DNA of 64,000 nt from Myxococcales bacterium (GTDB taxonomy: Bacteria; Myxococcota_A; Polyangia; Haliangiales; Haliangiaceae). The DNA lies in the NCBI GenBank assembly GCA_016794525.1, contig JAEUJY010000141.1, positions 124,001 through 188,000 on the forward strand, given 5' to 3'. The position numbers and the translations under genes are program-made. Of the stretch, positions 11,493-19,481 are shown piece by piece. The notes below the pieces were generated by a model that saw nothing but the letters and a program-made list of their open reading frames with translations, was not told where the DNA came from and did no database searches. The stretch's first letter is position 1. Every line of letters begins with the position of its first letter.

Positions 11493-11728
11493 CACTGCAC
11501 CTCGAAGTCGATCGAGACCACGTCGACACGCGCGACGCCGTCGTGCTGGGTCAGCTCCTCGACCAGCGCCGCGCCGGCGTCGGCCGAGCTCGCCTCGGTC
11601 ACGATCGGGACGCGATCGCGCTGGGGCGTGCCCAGCGTCAGGCGCGGGTCAGCGGCGAGCCGCGCGAGCGCGGCGGCCCGGTGCGCCGGATCGGGAGACA
11701 GCGTGACGACGAGAGCGCTGACGACCAT
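11492..11728 (-). CDS. napD: NapD, chaperone for NapA export
   Basis: A 78-residue cytoplasmic protein with the NapD pattern: an opening VSALVVTLSPD strand, then GVARVDVVSIDFEV near the end. NapD binds the Tat signal of NapA until cofactor insertion is complete. The start is the ATG before the conserved strand; ten further codons upstream are open but do not look conserved. First gene of the minus-strand nap operon, 74 bp from a divergent + operon. Confidence 0.88.
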   Translation of the reverse strand: MVVSALVVTLSPDPAHRAAALARLAADPRLTLGTPQRDRVPIVTEASSADAGAALVEELTQHDGVARVDVVSIDFEVQ

Positions 11729-11802
11729 CGCGCCCCGGTTCAGCAAGAGCCAGGCCACGGCGCCTGCCGCGCGCTGGCGCAGGAGGTGCAGCAGCGCGGC
11801 GC

Positions 11803-12393
11803 GTGCCCTGGCTCCGTGTCGTCATCGCGATCAACCTGGGGGCGCTCGCGGCGTGTCGTGCTGATCAGCCTTCACGCCACCGTCCGCCCCCCGGCCCCGC
11901 AACGTTTTCGGTCGAGATCCACCAGCCCGAGCGCCTGACCGGCGTCGCGACGGGCGACGTCGATCCGCTGGGAAGGTCGGTCCGCGCCTCTTGCGTGTCG
12001 TGCCACTCCTTGCGCGAGGCCGCGCCGCTCCCCACCTCGACGGCGGCGCTCGACGAGTTCCACCAGGGGATCCAGTTCGCCCACGGCGAGCTGACCTGCG
12101 CGAGCTGTCACCTCGCCGGCCCGACGCCGAGCCTGCGTCGCGCGGACGGCGAGCGTATCGATCTGCGCGACGCCATGGTGCTGTGCCGGCAGTGCCACGG
12201 GCCCCAGGCCCGCGACTACGACCACGGCGCCCACGGCGGCATGACCGGATCGTGGGACCTGTCGACCGGCGGCCGAACGCGCAACCACTGCGTCGACTGC
12301 CACGACCCCCACGCGCCCCGCTTCCAGCCGTCCTGGCCGGTGCTGCCCCCGCGCGACCGCGGGCTCACCGCCGCCGCGCCGAGGAGAAACTGA
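11803..12393 (+). CDS. Tetrahaem c-type cytochrome lipoprotein
   Basis: A 196-residue protein with a short signal sequence ending in a lipobox (LAAC, Cys18), then four CXXCH sites: CVSCH (64-68), CASCH (99-103), CRQCH (128-132) and CVDCH (163-167). It is the first gene of an operon with a ferredoxin and an NrfD-type membrane protein. Probable role: periplasmic electron carrier between that quinol module and the Nap or Nrf enzymes. GTG start; the next gene's ATG overlaps its stop (TGATG). Confidence 0.82.
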   Translation: MPWLRVVIAINLGALAACRADQPSRHRPPPGPATFSVEIHQPERLTGVATGDVDPLGRSVRASCVSCHSLREAAPLPTSTAALDEFHQGIQFAHGELTCASCHLAGPTPSLRRADGERIDLRDAMVLCRQCHGPQARDYDHGAHGGMTGSWDLSTGGRTRNHCVDCHDPHAPRFQPSWPVLPPRDRGLTAAAPRRN

Positions 12394-13295
12394 TGTCAGG
12401 ACCTACTCGTCGCGTCGCGCTCAAGGTCGTCGGAGCCACGCTCGGCGCCGGCGCGTTCGCCTACGCCGGCCGCCCGGTCGCGCAGTGGGCGGCGTCAGTC
12501 GATATCGACGATCTGCTGCGCCGCCACTACAAGGAACTCACCGCCGACGAACTCGCGCAGATCCTGCGGCGGATCGAGGACGAGACGCAGAAAAAGTACG
12601 GCGTCGAGGTGCGGGTCGAGGACATCCCGGCCCAGGACGGGGTCAGCTTCGGCTACGCGCTGAACCTCAGCCTGTGCATCGGTTGCCGCAAGTGCGCCGA
12701 GGCCTGTCATCACGAGAACAACCACGACCGTCCGACCAACAACAGCTACATCCGCGTGCTCGAGATGCAGCAGGGCTCGTTCGACATGGAGCACGGCACG
12801 GTCGACTACGACCACGCGGTGCCGGCGCCGGGCAAGTACTACATGCCGGTGCAGTGCCACCAGTGCGACAACGCGCCGTGCGTGAAGGTGTGCCCGGTCG
12901 AGGCGACGTGGAAGGAGAAGGACGGGATCGTCGTGGTCGACTACAGCTGGTGCATCGGCTGCCGCTACTGCGAGGCGGCGTGCCCGTACCACGCGCGGCG
13001 GTTCAACTGGCGCGCTCCCGAGATCCCGGCTGACGAGATCAACCCCGACCAGGGCTACCTCTCGAACCGCATCCGCCCTCAGGGCGTGGTCGAGAAGTGC
13101 ACGTTCTGTCTGCACCGGACGCGCAAGGGCCTGTTGCCGGCGTGCCTCGAGGCATGCCCGACCGGCGCCCGGGTCTTCGGCAACCTGCTCGATCCCGCGA
13201 GCTCCATCCGCTACGTCCTCGAGCACAAGCGCGTCTACGTGCTCAAGGAAGAGCTCGGCACCCGCCCTCGCTTCTTCTACTTCTTCGACAAGTGA
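12393..13295 (+). CDS. NrfC/PsrB-like iron-sulfur subunit with four [4Fe-4S] sites
   Basis: A 300-residue protein of the DMSO reductase/NrfC ferredoxin type. A twin-arginine-like start (TRRVALKVVG) suggests Tat export. Cysteine groups CIGCRKCAEAC, CHQCDNAPCVKVCP, CIGCRYCEAACP and CTFC followed by CLEACP give four clusters. It pairs with the following NrfD-type protein, 8 bp away, to oxidise or reduce quinol. Its haem partner is encoded just upstream. Confidence 0.9.
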   Translation: MSGPTRRVALKVVGATLGAGAFAYAGRPVAQWAASVDIDDLLRRHYKELTADELAQILRRIEDETQKKYGVEVRVEDIPAQDGVSFGYALNLSLCIGCRKCAEACHHENNHDRPTNNSYIRVLEMQQGSFDMEHGTVDYDHAVPAPGKYYMPVQCHQCDNAPCVKVCPVEATWKEKDGIVVVDYSWCIGCRYCEAACPYHARRFNWRAPEIPADEINPDQGYLSNRIRPQGVVEKCTFCLHRTRKGLLPACLEACPTGARVFGNLLDPASSIRYVLEHKRVYVLKEELGTRPRFFYFFDK

Positions 13296-13303
13296 AGACC
13301 CCC

Positions 13304-14593
13304 ATGGCTGACCCCGTCGACACCGTCGCGCCGCCGGCGCCGCCCTCGCTGGCCCCGGGCCTGACCTACCTCCGGTTCCTGTCGGCGGCGCTGCGCCGCT
13401 CGTTCAGCGGCTCGTGGCGCTTCTACGCCTGGATGACCGTGCTCACCGCGATCGCGCTGGTCGGGCTCAACGGCTGGGGCCACCAGCTGCAGCAGGGCAT
13501 GCAGGTCACCCGCATGTCCGACCACGTCTCGTGGGGCCTGTACATCGCGAACTTCACGTTCGGCGTCGGCCTCGCCGCCGGCGCGGTGATGATGGTCATC
13601 CCCGCCTACCTCTACGACGACCACGACATGCACGACGTCGTGATCATCGGCGAGCTGCTGGCGATCGCCGCGATCGCGGTGTGCATCGGGTTCATCGTCG
13701 CCGACATGGGTCGCCCCGATCGCATGTGGCACATCCTGCCAGGCATCGGGCGGTTCCACTGGCCGGTGTCGATGCTGACCTGGGACGTGCTGGCGCTCAA
13801 CGGCTACCTGCTGATCAACCTGCACATCGCCGGCTACCTGATGTACCAGCGCTACCGCGGTAAGGCGCCGCGCAAGCGCTGGTACCTGCCCTTCGTGTTC
13901 CTGTCGATCGGCTGGGCGATCTCGATCCACACCGTCACCGCGTTCCTGTACCAGGGCCTCGGCGGCCGGCCGTTCTGGAACTCGGCGCTCTTGGCGCCGC
14001 GCTTCCTCGCCACCGCCTTCATCAGCGGCCCGGCGTTCGTGATCGTGCTCCTGCACGTGGTCCGCTGGAGCGGGCGGCTGACGTTCGGCGACGGGCCGAT
14101 CCGCACGCTGACCTCGATCATGCGGGTCACCGTGCTGCTCAACCTGTTCATGCTGATGTCCGAGCTGTTCACCGCGCTCTACACCGGCGGCGCCCACGCC
14201 GCGGCGGTGAAGTACCTGTTCTTCGGCAGCCACGGCAAGCACGCGCTGGTCCCGTACATCTGGACCGCGGTCACCCTCAACGTGACGTCGGCGGTCCTGC
14301 TGTTCCTGCCGCGCACCCGGGTCGATCGGCGGTGGCTGCTCGCGGCCTGCGCCTGCGCGTTCGTCGGCGTGTACATCGAGAAGGGCATGGGCCTGATCAT
14401 CCCCGGGTTCGTCCCGTCGACCTTGCACGAGGTGGTCGAGTACACGCCCAGCATCACCGAGTGGAAGGTGACCGCCGGCGTGTGGGCGCTGGGGTTGTTG
14501 ATCCTGACCGTGGCGCTCAAGGTCGGCCTGGCGATGTGGACCGGCAAGGTGCGCGCCGCCGACGCGCCGCCGATGGTCGACGGCGCGCCGTGA
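13304..14593 (+). CDS. NrfD/PsrC-type polytopic quinol oxidoreductase subunit
   Basis: A 429-residue inner-membrane protein with about nine to ten hydrophobic helices. The opening segment SWGLYIANFTFGVGLAAG is typical of the NrfD family. These proteins bind menaquinol and exchange electrons with the partner ferredoxin. As no NapC is present in the nap operon, this module is the best candidate for quinol oxidation upstream of NapA. The stop overlaps the GTG of mobB. Confidence 0.9.
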   Translation: MADPVDTVAPPAPPSLAPGLTYLRFLSAALRRSFSGSWRFYAWMTVLTAIALVGLNGWGHQLQQGMQVTRMSDHVSWGLYIANFTFGVGLAAGAVMMVIPAYLYDDHDMHDVVIIGELLAIAAIAVCIGFIVADMGRPDRMWHILPGIGRFHWPVSMLTWDVLALNGYLLINLHIAGYLMYQRYRGKAPRKRWYLPFVFLSIGWAISIHTVTAFLYQGLGGRPFWNSALLAPRFLATAFISGPAFVIVLLHVVRWSGRLTFGDGPIRTLTSIMRVTVLLNLFMLMSELFTALYTGGAHAAAVKYLFFGSHGKHALVPYIWTAVTLNVTSAVLLFLPRTRVDRRWLLAACACAFVGVYIEKGMGLIIPGFVPSTLHEVVEYTPSITEWKVTAGVWALGLLILTVALKVGLAMWTGKVRAADAPPMVDGAP

Positions 14594-15072
14594 CGACGCC
14601 CGGCCGTCCGCGCGCGCCGGTGCTGGCGATCTGCGGCCACTCCGGCGCCGGCAAGACCACGCTGATCGAACAGCTGATCCCCGCGTTCGCCGCGCGCGGC
14701 CGGCGCGTCGCGGTGCTCAAGCGCACGCACCACGCGGTCGACGTCGACGTGGCGGGCAAAGACAGCGACCGGTTCTTCCGCGCGGGTGCGACCGTCTGGT
14801 TGCAGGCGCCGGGTCAGGTGTTCGTCCGCCAGCCGGTGACCGCGGCCGACGCCGATCACGGGTGGCGTCGGGCGCTCGCCGAGCTGGCGGGGACCCACGA
14901 CGTCGTGCTGGTGGAGGGTCACAAGGAGACGCCGCTGCCCAAGGTGTGGCTGCTGGGGCCGGACGAGGCGGCGCCGCCCGCCGGGGTGTGCGACGTGCTC
15001 GCCGTCCTCGCGCGCGACCAGCCGCGCCTGGCGATCACGCTGGCGCTGTGCGACGCCCTGCCGGCCCCGTGA
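14590..15072 (+). CDS. mobB: MobB, molybdopterin-guanine dinucleotide biosynthesis adaptor
   Basis: A 160-residue GTP-binding protein with the P-loop GHSGAGKTT (17-25) and the family features KRTHHAVDVDVAGKDS and DVVLVEGHKETPLPKV. It assists MobA in making the bis-MGD cofactor used by NapA. It starts with a GTG overlapping the NrfD-type gene, so it is expressed with the respiratory operon. Confidence 0.9.
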   Translation: MTTPGRPRAPVLAICGHSGAGKTTLIEQLIPAFAARGRRVAVLKRTHHAVDVDVAGKDSDRFFRAGATVWLQAPGQVFVRQPVTAADADHGWRRALAELAGTHDVVLVEGHKETPLPKVWLLGPDEAAPPAGVCDVLAVLARDQPRLAITLALCDALPAP

Positions 15073-15139
15073 TGCGTCGTCGAGGCGGCGCGAACCACGG
15101 GACCGCCCGACGCCCCCGCCGCGCCGCGTCGATTCCATC

Positions 15140-15168
15140 TTGACACCGCGCGGTGTCACAGTTATCAA
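15140..15168 (+). promoter_or_regulatory. Promoter with 18-bp palindromic operator before the desaturase-MerR operon
   Basis: TTGACA at 15140-15145 and TATCAA at 15163-15168 are separated by 17 bp. The perfect palindrome TGACACCGCGCGGTGTCA (15141-15158) fills the spacer and overlaps the -35. This is where MerR-family regulators bind, and the operon encodes one, so autoregulation is likely. The spacing and palindrome are seen; the regulator match is inferred. Confidence 0.6.
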
Positions 15169-15245
15169 TGACGCATCGCTGAGTGCCGAGATCGTGGGCC
15201 TGACGCCCGCGGCGGTGGCGCTCGCCCCTGCGCTCAGGAGTCGTC

Positions 15246-16448
15246 ATGACGTCCGCGTCGTTCGCCGTTGCCACGCCCCCCTCCACGCCCCTCGCCCCTC
15301 CCGCGTCCGCGCCGGCCACCACCACCGCCGCGGCCTCGGCCTTCCCCACCCTCGCCGAGCGTCACCGCGCGCTGGGCCGCGAGCTCGACGCGCTGAAGGC
15401 GCGGGTCATGGCGCAGCTCGGCGAGCGCGACCTCGCCCACGCCCGCCGGGTGCAGGCGGTGTCGACGGCGGCCGAGGTGGTCGGGCGGACGCTCTTGCAC
15501 GTCAGCCTCGATCCGCTGACCTGGACCGCGGGCGTGATGGCGCTGTGGCTGCACAAGCAGCTCGAGGCCACCGAGCTGGGCCACACCGCGCTGCACGGCG
15601 CCTACGACAAGCTGCCCGGCGGCGAGCGCTGGCACAGCGAGGGCTACGCCTGGGACGTGCCGATCGACGAGGAGGCGTGGAAGCACGGCCACAACCACAA
15701 GCACCACGGCAACACCAACGTCGCCGGCAAGGACCCCGACATCCACTTCGGGCCGATCCGCCTGACCGAGCAGACGCCGCACCGCGCGGGCCACGCGCGC
15801 CAGGCGTGGTACCTGCTCGCGCTGGTGCCGACGTTCACGTTCGGCATGAACCTGCACTTCACCGGCGTCGCCGACGCGCTCGCCGACAACGGCCTGCCCG
15901 GCAAGCTCGACGTGCTGCCCGATCGTTCGCCGGCCAGCGTGCGCGCGGCGTGGCGCAAGGCGCTGCGCAAGTACGTGCCGTACTACGCGAAGAACTACGT
16001 CTTCTTCCCGGCGCTCGCCGGCCCGCTGTGGTGGAAGGTGCTGGCCGGCAACGTCGCCGCCGAGGTGCTGCGCGACGTCTACTCGGCGGCCACGATCTAC
16101 TGCGGCCACGTCGGCGACGACGTCGCCAGCTGGCCCGAGGGCACCAAGCCGGCGAGCCGCGGCGAGTGGTACGCGATGCAGCTCGCCGCGACCAACAACT
16201 TCGAGGTGTCGACGCCGGTGTCGATCCTGTGCGGCGGCCTCGACCGGCAGATCGAGCACCACCTGTTCCCGACCCTGCCGCCCAACCGGCTGCGCGAGAT
16301 CGCGCCGGAGGTGCGGGTCATCGCGGCGCGCCACGGCTTCGCCTACAAGACCGCGAGCTGGGGCAAGACGCTGGGCAAGGCGCTGCGCCACATCCGCGCG
16401 CTGGCCAAGGCCGACGGCGCGCGCGCCGTGCTGCGGGAGGCCGCGTGA
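15246..16448 (+). CDS. Membrane fatty-acid desaturase
   Basis: A 400-residue di-iron desaturase with all three histidine boxes: HTALH, HGHNHKHH and QIEHHLFP. The last, with Q-x-x-HH, is typical of front-end and linoleoyl-CoA-type desaturases. Hydrophobic stretches flank the boxes. The first 35 residues are Ala/Pro/Thr-rich. The stop overlaps the MerR regulator start (TGATG), so it is probably controlled by it through the palindrome about 90 bp upstream. Function: membrane-lipid unsaturation. Confidence 0.9.
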   Translation: MTSASFAVATPPSTPLAPPASAPATTTAAASAFPTLAERHRALGRELDALKARVMAQLGERDLAHARRVQAVSTAAEVVGRTLLHVSLDPLTWTAGVMALWLHKQLEATELGHTALHGAYDKLPGGERWHSEGYAWDVPIDEEAWKHGHNHKHHGNTNVAGKDPDIHFGPIRLTEQTPHRAGHARQAWYLLALVPTFTFGMNLHFTGVADALADNGLPGKLDVLPDRSPASVRAAWRKALRKYVPYYAKNYVFFPALAGPLWWKVLAGNVAAEVLRDVYSAATIYCGHVGDDVASWPEGTKPASRGEWYAMQLAATNNFEVSTPVSILCGGLDRQIEHHLFPTLPPNRLREIAPEVRVIAARHGFAYKTASWGKTLGKALRHIRALAKADGARAVLREAA

Positions 16449-17239
16449 TGCTACTACTCGCCGCAGGCATGCCGGCTCCCGCCTCCCCCGCTCCGCCCGC
16501 TGCGCCGCCGCCGGCGACCGCGCTCACGATCGACGAGCTGGCCGCGCAGGTCGGCGTGCCGACTCGCACGATCCGCTTCTACCAGGCCCGCGGCGCGCTG
16601 ATGCGCCCCGAGATCCGCGGCCGCGTCGCCTACTACGGCGACGCCCACGTCGAGCGGCTCAAGCTGATCGCGCAGCTGCAGGACCGCGGCCTGCGCATCG
16701 ACGCGATCCGCGACCTGGTCGCCGGCATCGACAAGGGCGAGCTCGATCTCGCCGAGTGGCTGGGCATCGAGCAGGAGGTGCAGGCGCCGTGGGCCGACGA
16801 CGCCGCGCGCACCGTCGACGAGGACGGCCTGTACGCGCTGGCCGGCACCCGCCGCCCGGGGCTGATCGCCGACCTGACGCGGGCCAAGCTGGTCGAGCGC
16901 AAGGGCGAGGTCTACCTGGTGGCGAGCCCGGCGCTCCTGACGATCGCGATGCGGCTGGTCGCGGCCGGCATCGATCTGCCGACCGCGACGCGCTCCGCCG
17001 AGGTGCTGCGCAAGCACCTGGGCCGCGCGGTGCGCGAGCTGGTCGAGCTGTTCGTCGACGGCATCAAGGACGGCGGCGTCGCGCTCGCGGATCCCGAGGT
17101 CACCTTCGCGACGCTGCGACCGCTGGGCATCGAGGCGGTGAAGGTGCTGTTCGCCCGCGAGATGGAGCACGAGCTGCGCAAGCTGATCGAGTCGGGCGCG
17201 GTGCGAGCGCTGCGGGGTCGGAAGCGATCCCGTCGGTAG
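16448..17239 (+). CDS. MerR-family transcriptional regulator
   Basis: A 263-residue DNA-binding protein. After a Pro/Ala-rich leader, residues 26-95 form a MerR winged helix (LTIDELAAQVGVPTRTIRFY, then a GRVAYYGD wing). The C-terminal 150 residues are helical with no metal-binding cysteines, so a non-metal effector is likely. It is coupled to the desaturase, which suggests lipid or membrane-state sensing. A start at 16469 would give the same domain. Confidence 0.88.
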   Translation: MLLLAAGMPAPASPAPPAAPPPATALTIDELAAQVGVPTRTIRFYQARGALMRPEIRGRVAYYGDAHVERLKLIAQLQDRGLRIDAIRDLVAGIDKGELDLAEWLGIEQEVQAPWADDAARTVDEDGLYALAGTRRPGLIADLTRAKLVERKGEVYLVASPALLTIAMRLVAAGIDLPTATRSAEVLRKHLGRAVRELVELFVDGIKDGGVALADPEVTFATLRPLGIEAVKVLFAREMEHELRKLIESGAVRALRGRKRSRR

Positions 17240-17314
17240 GCACGCCTACGCTCGCATTTGCATCAGATTTCTTCCTACGCCTTTGGCCGATATGCGAGGG
17301 TCCGCGCCAGGACC

Positions 17315-18709
17315 ATGCGCAGCCTCCTCCTCTTATCGCTCGGCCTCTCGCTCACCCTGACCGCGTCGTGCTTGATCGCCGACGGCACCGACCCCGACGC
17401 GCTCGAGCGCCGCGCGCCGGCGGTGAAGGTCAAGGTCTGCCACCTCCCGCCCGGCAACCCCGGCAACGCGCACACCATCGAGGTGAGCCAGGCCGCCCTG
17501 CCCGCTCACCTCGGCCACGGCGACCACGTCGGTCAGTGCGAGTGCCCGCCCGGTGAGGAGTGGGTCTGCTACAGCGGCCCGGCCGAGACCGACATGGTCG
17601 GCGCGTGCGTGCGCGGGGTGAAGACCTGCGCCGCCGACGGCATGAGCTACGGCCCGTGCGTCGGCGAGGTGACGCCGGTGGCCGAGGTGTGCGGCGACGG
17701 CGAGGACAACGACTGCGACGGCGCCGTCGACGACGGCTGCGCCGTCTGCACGCCCGAGGTGTGCGGCGACGGCCTCGACAACGACTGCGACGGCGTCGTC
17801 GACGACGGCTGCGTCGTCTGCACGCCCGAGGTGTGCGGCGACGGCCTCGACAACGACTGCGACGGCGCCGTCGACGACGGCTGCGTCGTCTGCACGCCCG
17901 GCGCGGTCGCCGCTTGCTACGACGGCCCGGCCGGCACCGCCGGCGTCGGCACCTGCGCCGCGGGCGCCCAGACCTGCGACGCCGACGGCCTGGGCTACGG
18001 CGCCTGCGTCGGCGCGGTCGGCCCCGCCGCCGAGACCTGCGGCGACGGCCTCGACAACGACTGCGACGGCGCCGTCGACGACGGCTGCGTCTGCGCGCCC
18101 GGCGCGGTCGCGGCTTGCTACGACGGCCCCGCCGGCACCGCCGGCGTCGGAACCTGCGCCGCCGGCGCCCAGACCTGCGACGCCGACGGCCTGGGCTACG
18201 GCGCCTGCGTCGGCGCGGTGGTCCCGGTGGCCGAGGTGTGCGGCGACGGCCGCGACAACGACTGCGACGGCGCCGTCGACGACGGCTGCGTCGTGTGCAC
18301 CGCCGAGGTGTGCGGCGACGGCCTCGACAACGACTGCGACGGCCAGGCCGACGAGGGCTGCATCGGCGACCGCGCGTGGCGCGACAGCGATCGCGACGGC
18401 CTGCAGGACGCCGGCGAGATCGGCGTCGGCGGCGCGACCTTCTTGCTGCGGAACGCCGCCACCGGCGGCCTGATCGCCGTCGCGGTCAGCGACGCCACCG
18501 GCGCGTACTGGTTCACCAGCATCCCTACCGGCACCTACTACATCGAGGTCATCGCGCCGTTCGGCTTGACGCCGACGCTGCTGGACGCCGGCCCGGACGA
18601 CCTCGACAGCGACGTCGACTTCGAGGCGGGGGCGACCGCGCCCTTCAGCTTCAGCGGCGCCGCGCTCCCGACGATCGACGTCGGGTTCATCCCGACCGCC
18701 GATTCGTGA
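17315..18709 (+). CDS. Surface lipoprotein with MopE-type Cys/Asp repeats and SdrD-like B domain
   Basis: A 464-residue lipoprotein (lipobox TASC). Six repeats of the CGDGxDNDCDGxxDxGC type, resembling metal-binding repeats in MopE-like proteins of this phylum, alternate with two almost identical modules that start GAVAACYDGPAG; an earlier module is degenerate. The C-terminal part (from IGDRAWRDSDRDGLQDAGE) is an SdrD-B/Cna-B-like beta-sandwich. It is probably a Ca- or Cu-binding outer-surface protein. The ATG chosen is the one directly before the signal peptide; an upstream ATG at 17258 adds a non-signal extension. Confidence 0.8.
   Translation: MRSLLLLSLGLSLTLTASCLIADGTDPDALERRAPAVKVKVCHLPPGNPGNAHTIEVSQAALPAHLGHGDHVGQCECPPGEEWVCYSGPAETDMVGACVRGVKTCAADGMSYGPCVGEVTPVAEVCGDGEDNDCDGAVDDGCAVCTPEVCGDGLDNDCDGVVDDGCVVCTPEVCGDGLDNDCDGAVDDGCVVCTPGAVAACYDGPAGTAGVGTCAAGAQTCDADGLGYGACVGAVGPAAETCGDGLDNDCDGAVDDGCVCAPGAVAACYDGPAGTAGVGTCAAGAQTCDADGLGYGACVGAVVPVAEVCGDGRDNDCDGAVDDGCVVCTAEVCGDGLDNDCDGQADEGCIGDRAWRDSDRDGLQDAGEIGVGGATFLLRNAATGGLIAVAVSDATGAYWFTSIPTGTYYIEVIAPFGLTPTLLDAGPDDLDSDVDFEAGATAPFSFSGAALPTIDVGFIPTADS
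17898..18212 (+). repeat. Near-identical tandem DNA modules inside the MopE-repeat gene
   Basis: Two copies of a module of about 110 bp (from about 17898 and 18092), separated by a CGDG repeat, are nearly identical in DNA as well as protein. This suggests recent duplication or gene conversion. Confidence 0.75.
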
Positions 18710-18724
18710 GCTAGGCTGCGCGCC

Positions 18725-19309
18725 GTGCTGGCGCCCGCCGACGTGACCGCGTGCATCCTGGCCGGCGGGCGCGCGCGGCGGATGGCCGGCGCGACCAAGC
18801 CGCTGCTCGTGATCGACGGCGCGACGATCCTCGACCGCCAGCGCGCGGTGCTGGCGCCGCGGGCCCGCGAGGTGATCGTCGCGGTGGCGCGCGCCGGGTC
18901 CGGCGTCGCCCCCGATCTGCGCGAGGTGGTGGACGCGGTGGCCGACGCCGGCCCGCTGGCCGGCATCGTCGCGGCGCTGGCGGCGATCGACACGCCGTGG
19001 CTCTTGGCGGTCGCCGGCGACATGCCGACGCTGGCGCCGGCGGTGCTCGATCTTGCCCGGGCCGCGGCGCGCGACGACGTCGACGCGGTCGCCGCGCGGC
19101 TCGGCGGCTGGCCCGAGCCGCTGTGCGCGCTGTGGCACCGCCGCGCGCTCGCGCCGCTGGCGGCGCGGCTGGCCGCCGGCGACTACAAGGTGGCCGCGGC
19201 GCTGACCGCGCTGCCGGTGGCGTGGCTCGACGAGGCCACGGTGCGCGCGGTCGATCCGACGCTGGCCTGCTTCGCCAACGTCAACCGCCCCGCCGACCTG
19301 CCGCGCTGA
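18725..19309 (+). CDS. mobA: MobA, molybdenum cofactor guanylyltransferase
   Basis: A 194-residue nucleotidyltransferase. The signature LAGGRARRMAGATKPLL at the start, DAGPLAGI in the middle and VAGDMPTLAP are those of MobA, which attaches GMP to molybdopterin. With mobB it supplies the cofactor for NapA. GTG start 15 bp after the preceding gene. Confidence 0.88.
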   Translation: MLAPADVTACILAGGRARRMAGATKPLLVIDGATILDRQRAVLAPRAREVIVAVARAGSGVAPDLREVVDAVADAGPLAGIVAALAAIDTPWLLAVAGDMPTLAPAVLDLARAAARDDVDAVAARLGGWPEPLCALWHRRALAPLAARLAAGDYKVAAALTALPVAWLDEATVRAVDPTLACFANVNRPADLPR

Positions 19310-19316
19310 GTTCCTC

Positions 19317-19435
19317 GAGGGCGTGTCGCCACGCCCTCCCCGTCGGGTCATGCCCCGACGGGGCCCCCTCCCAAGACGCGAAACGCCCGGCGCATGGGTC
19401 GGTGCTCGGCCGAAAGACCTACAAGCGCTGAGCGG
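19317..19435 (+). repeat. Double-hairpin intergenic repeat, copy A
   Basis: Hairpin I at 19317-19338 has a 9-bp stem (GAGGGCGTG) and loop TCGC. Hairpin II at 19338-19363 has a 10-bp stem (CCCCGTCGGG) and loop TCATGC. A conserved arm follows (19364-19435, containing CCCAAGACGCGAAACGCCC and GGTGCTCGGCCGAAAGAC). It sits just after mobA and may act as its terminator. A half hairpin I in opposite orientation is at 19441-19458. Confidence 0.75.
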
Positions 19436-19481
19436 AACTACGGGGAGGGTTTGTCGACGATTCGGCGCGGCCCGGCGTCGA

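Noticed and set aside
7665-11864. A + strand open frame of about 1399 codons opposite napA and napB
   Set aside because: Antisense of strongly supported nap genes; no recognisable protein features.
17650-18370. CRISPR-like regular repeats
   Set aside because: The periodic sequence is within the MopE-repeat gene, keeps reading frame, and repeats and spacers both encode the same protein motif.
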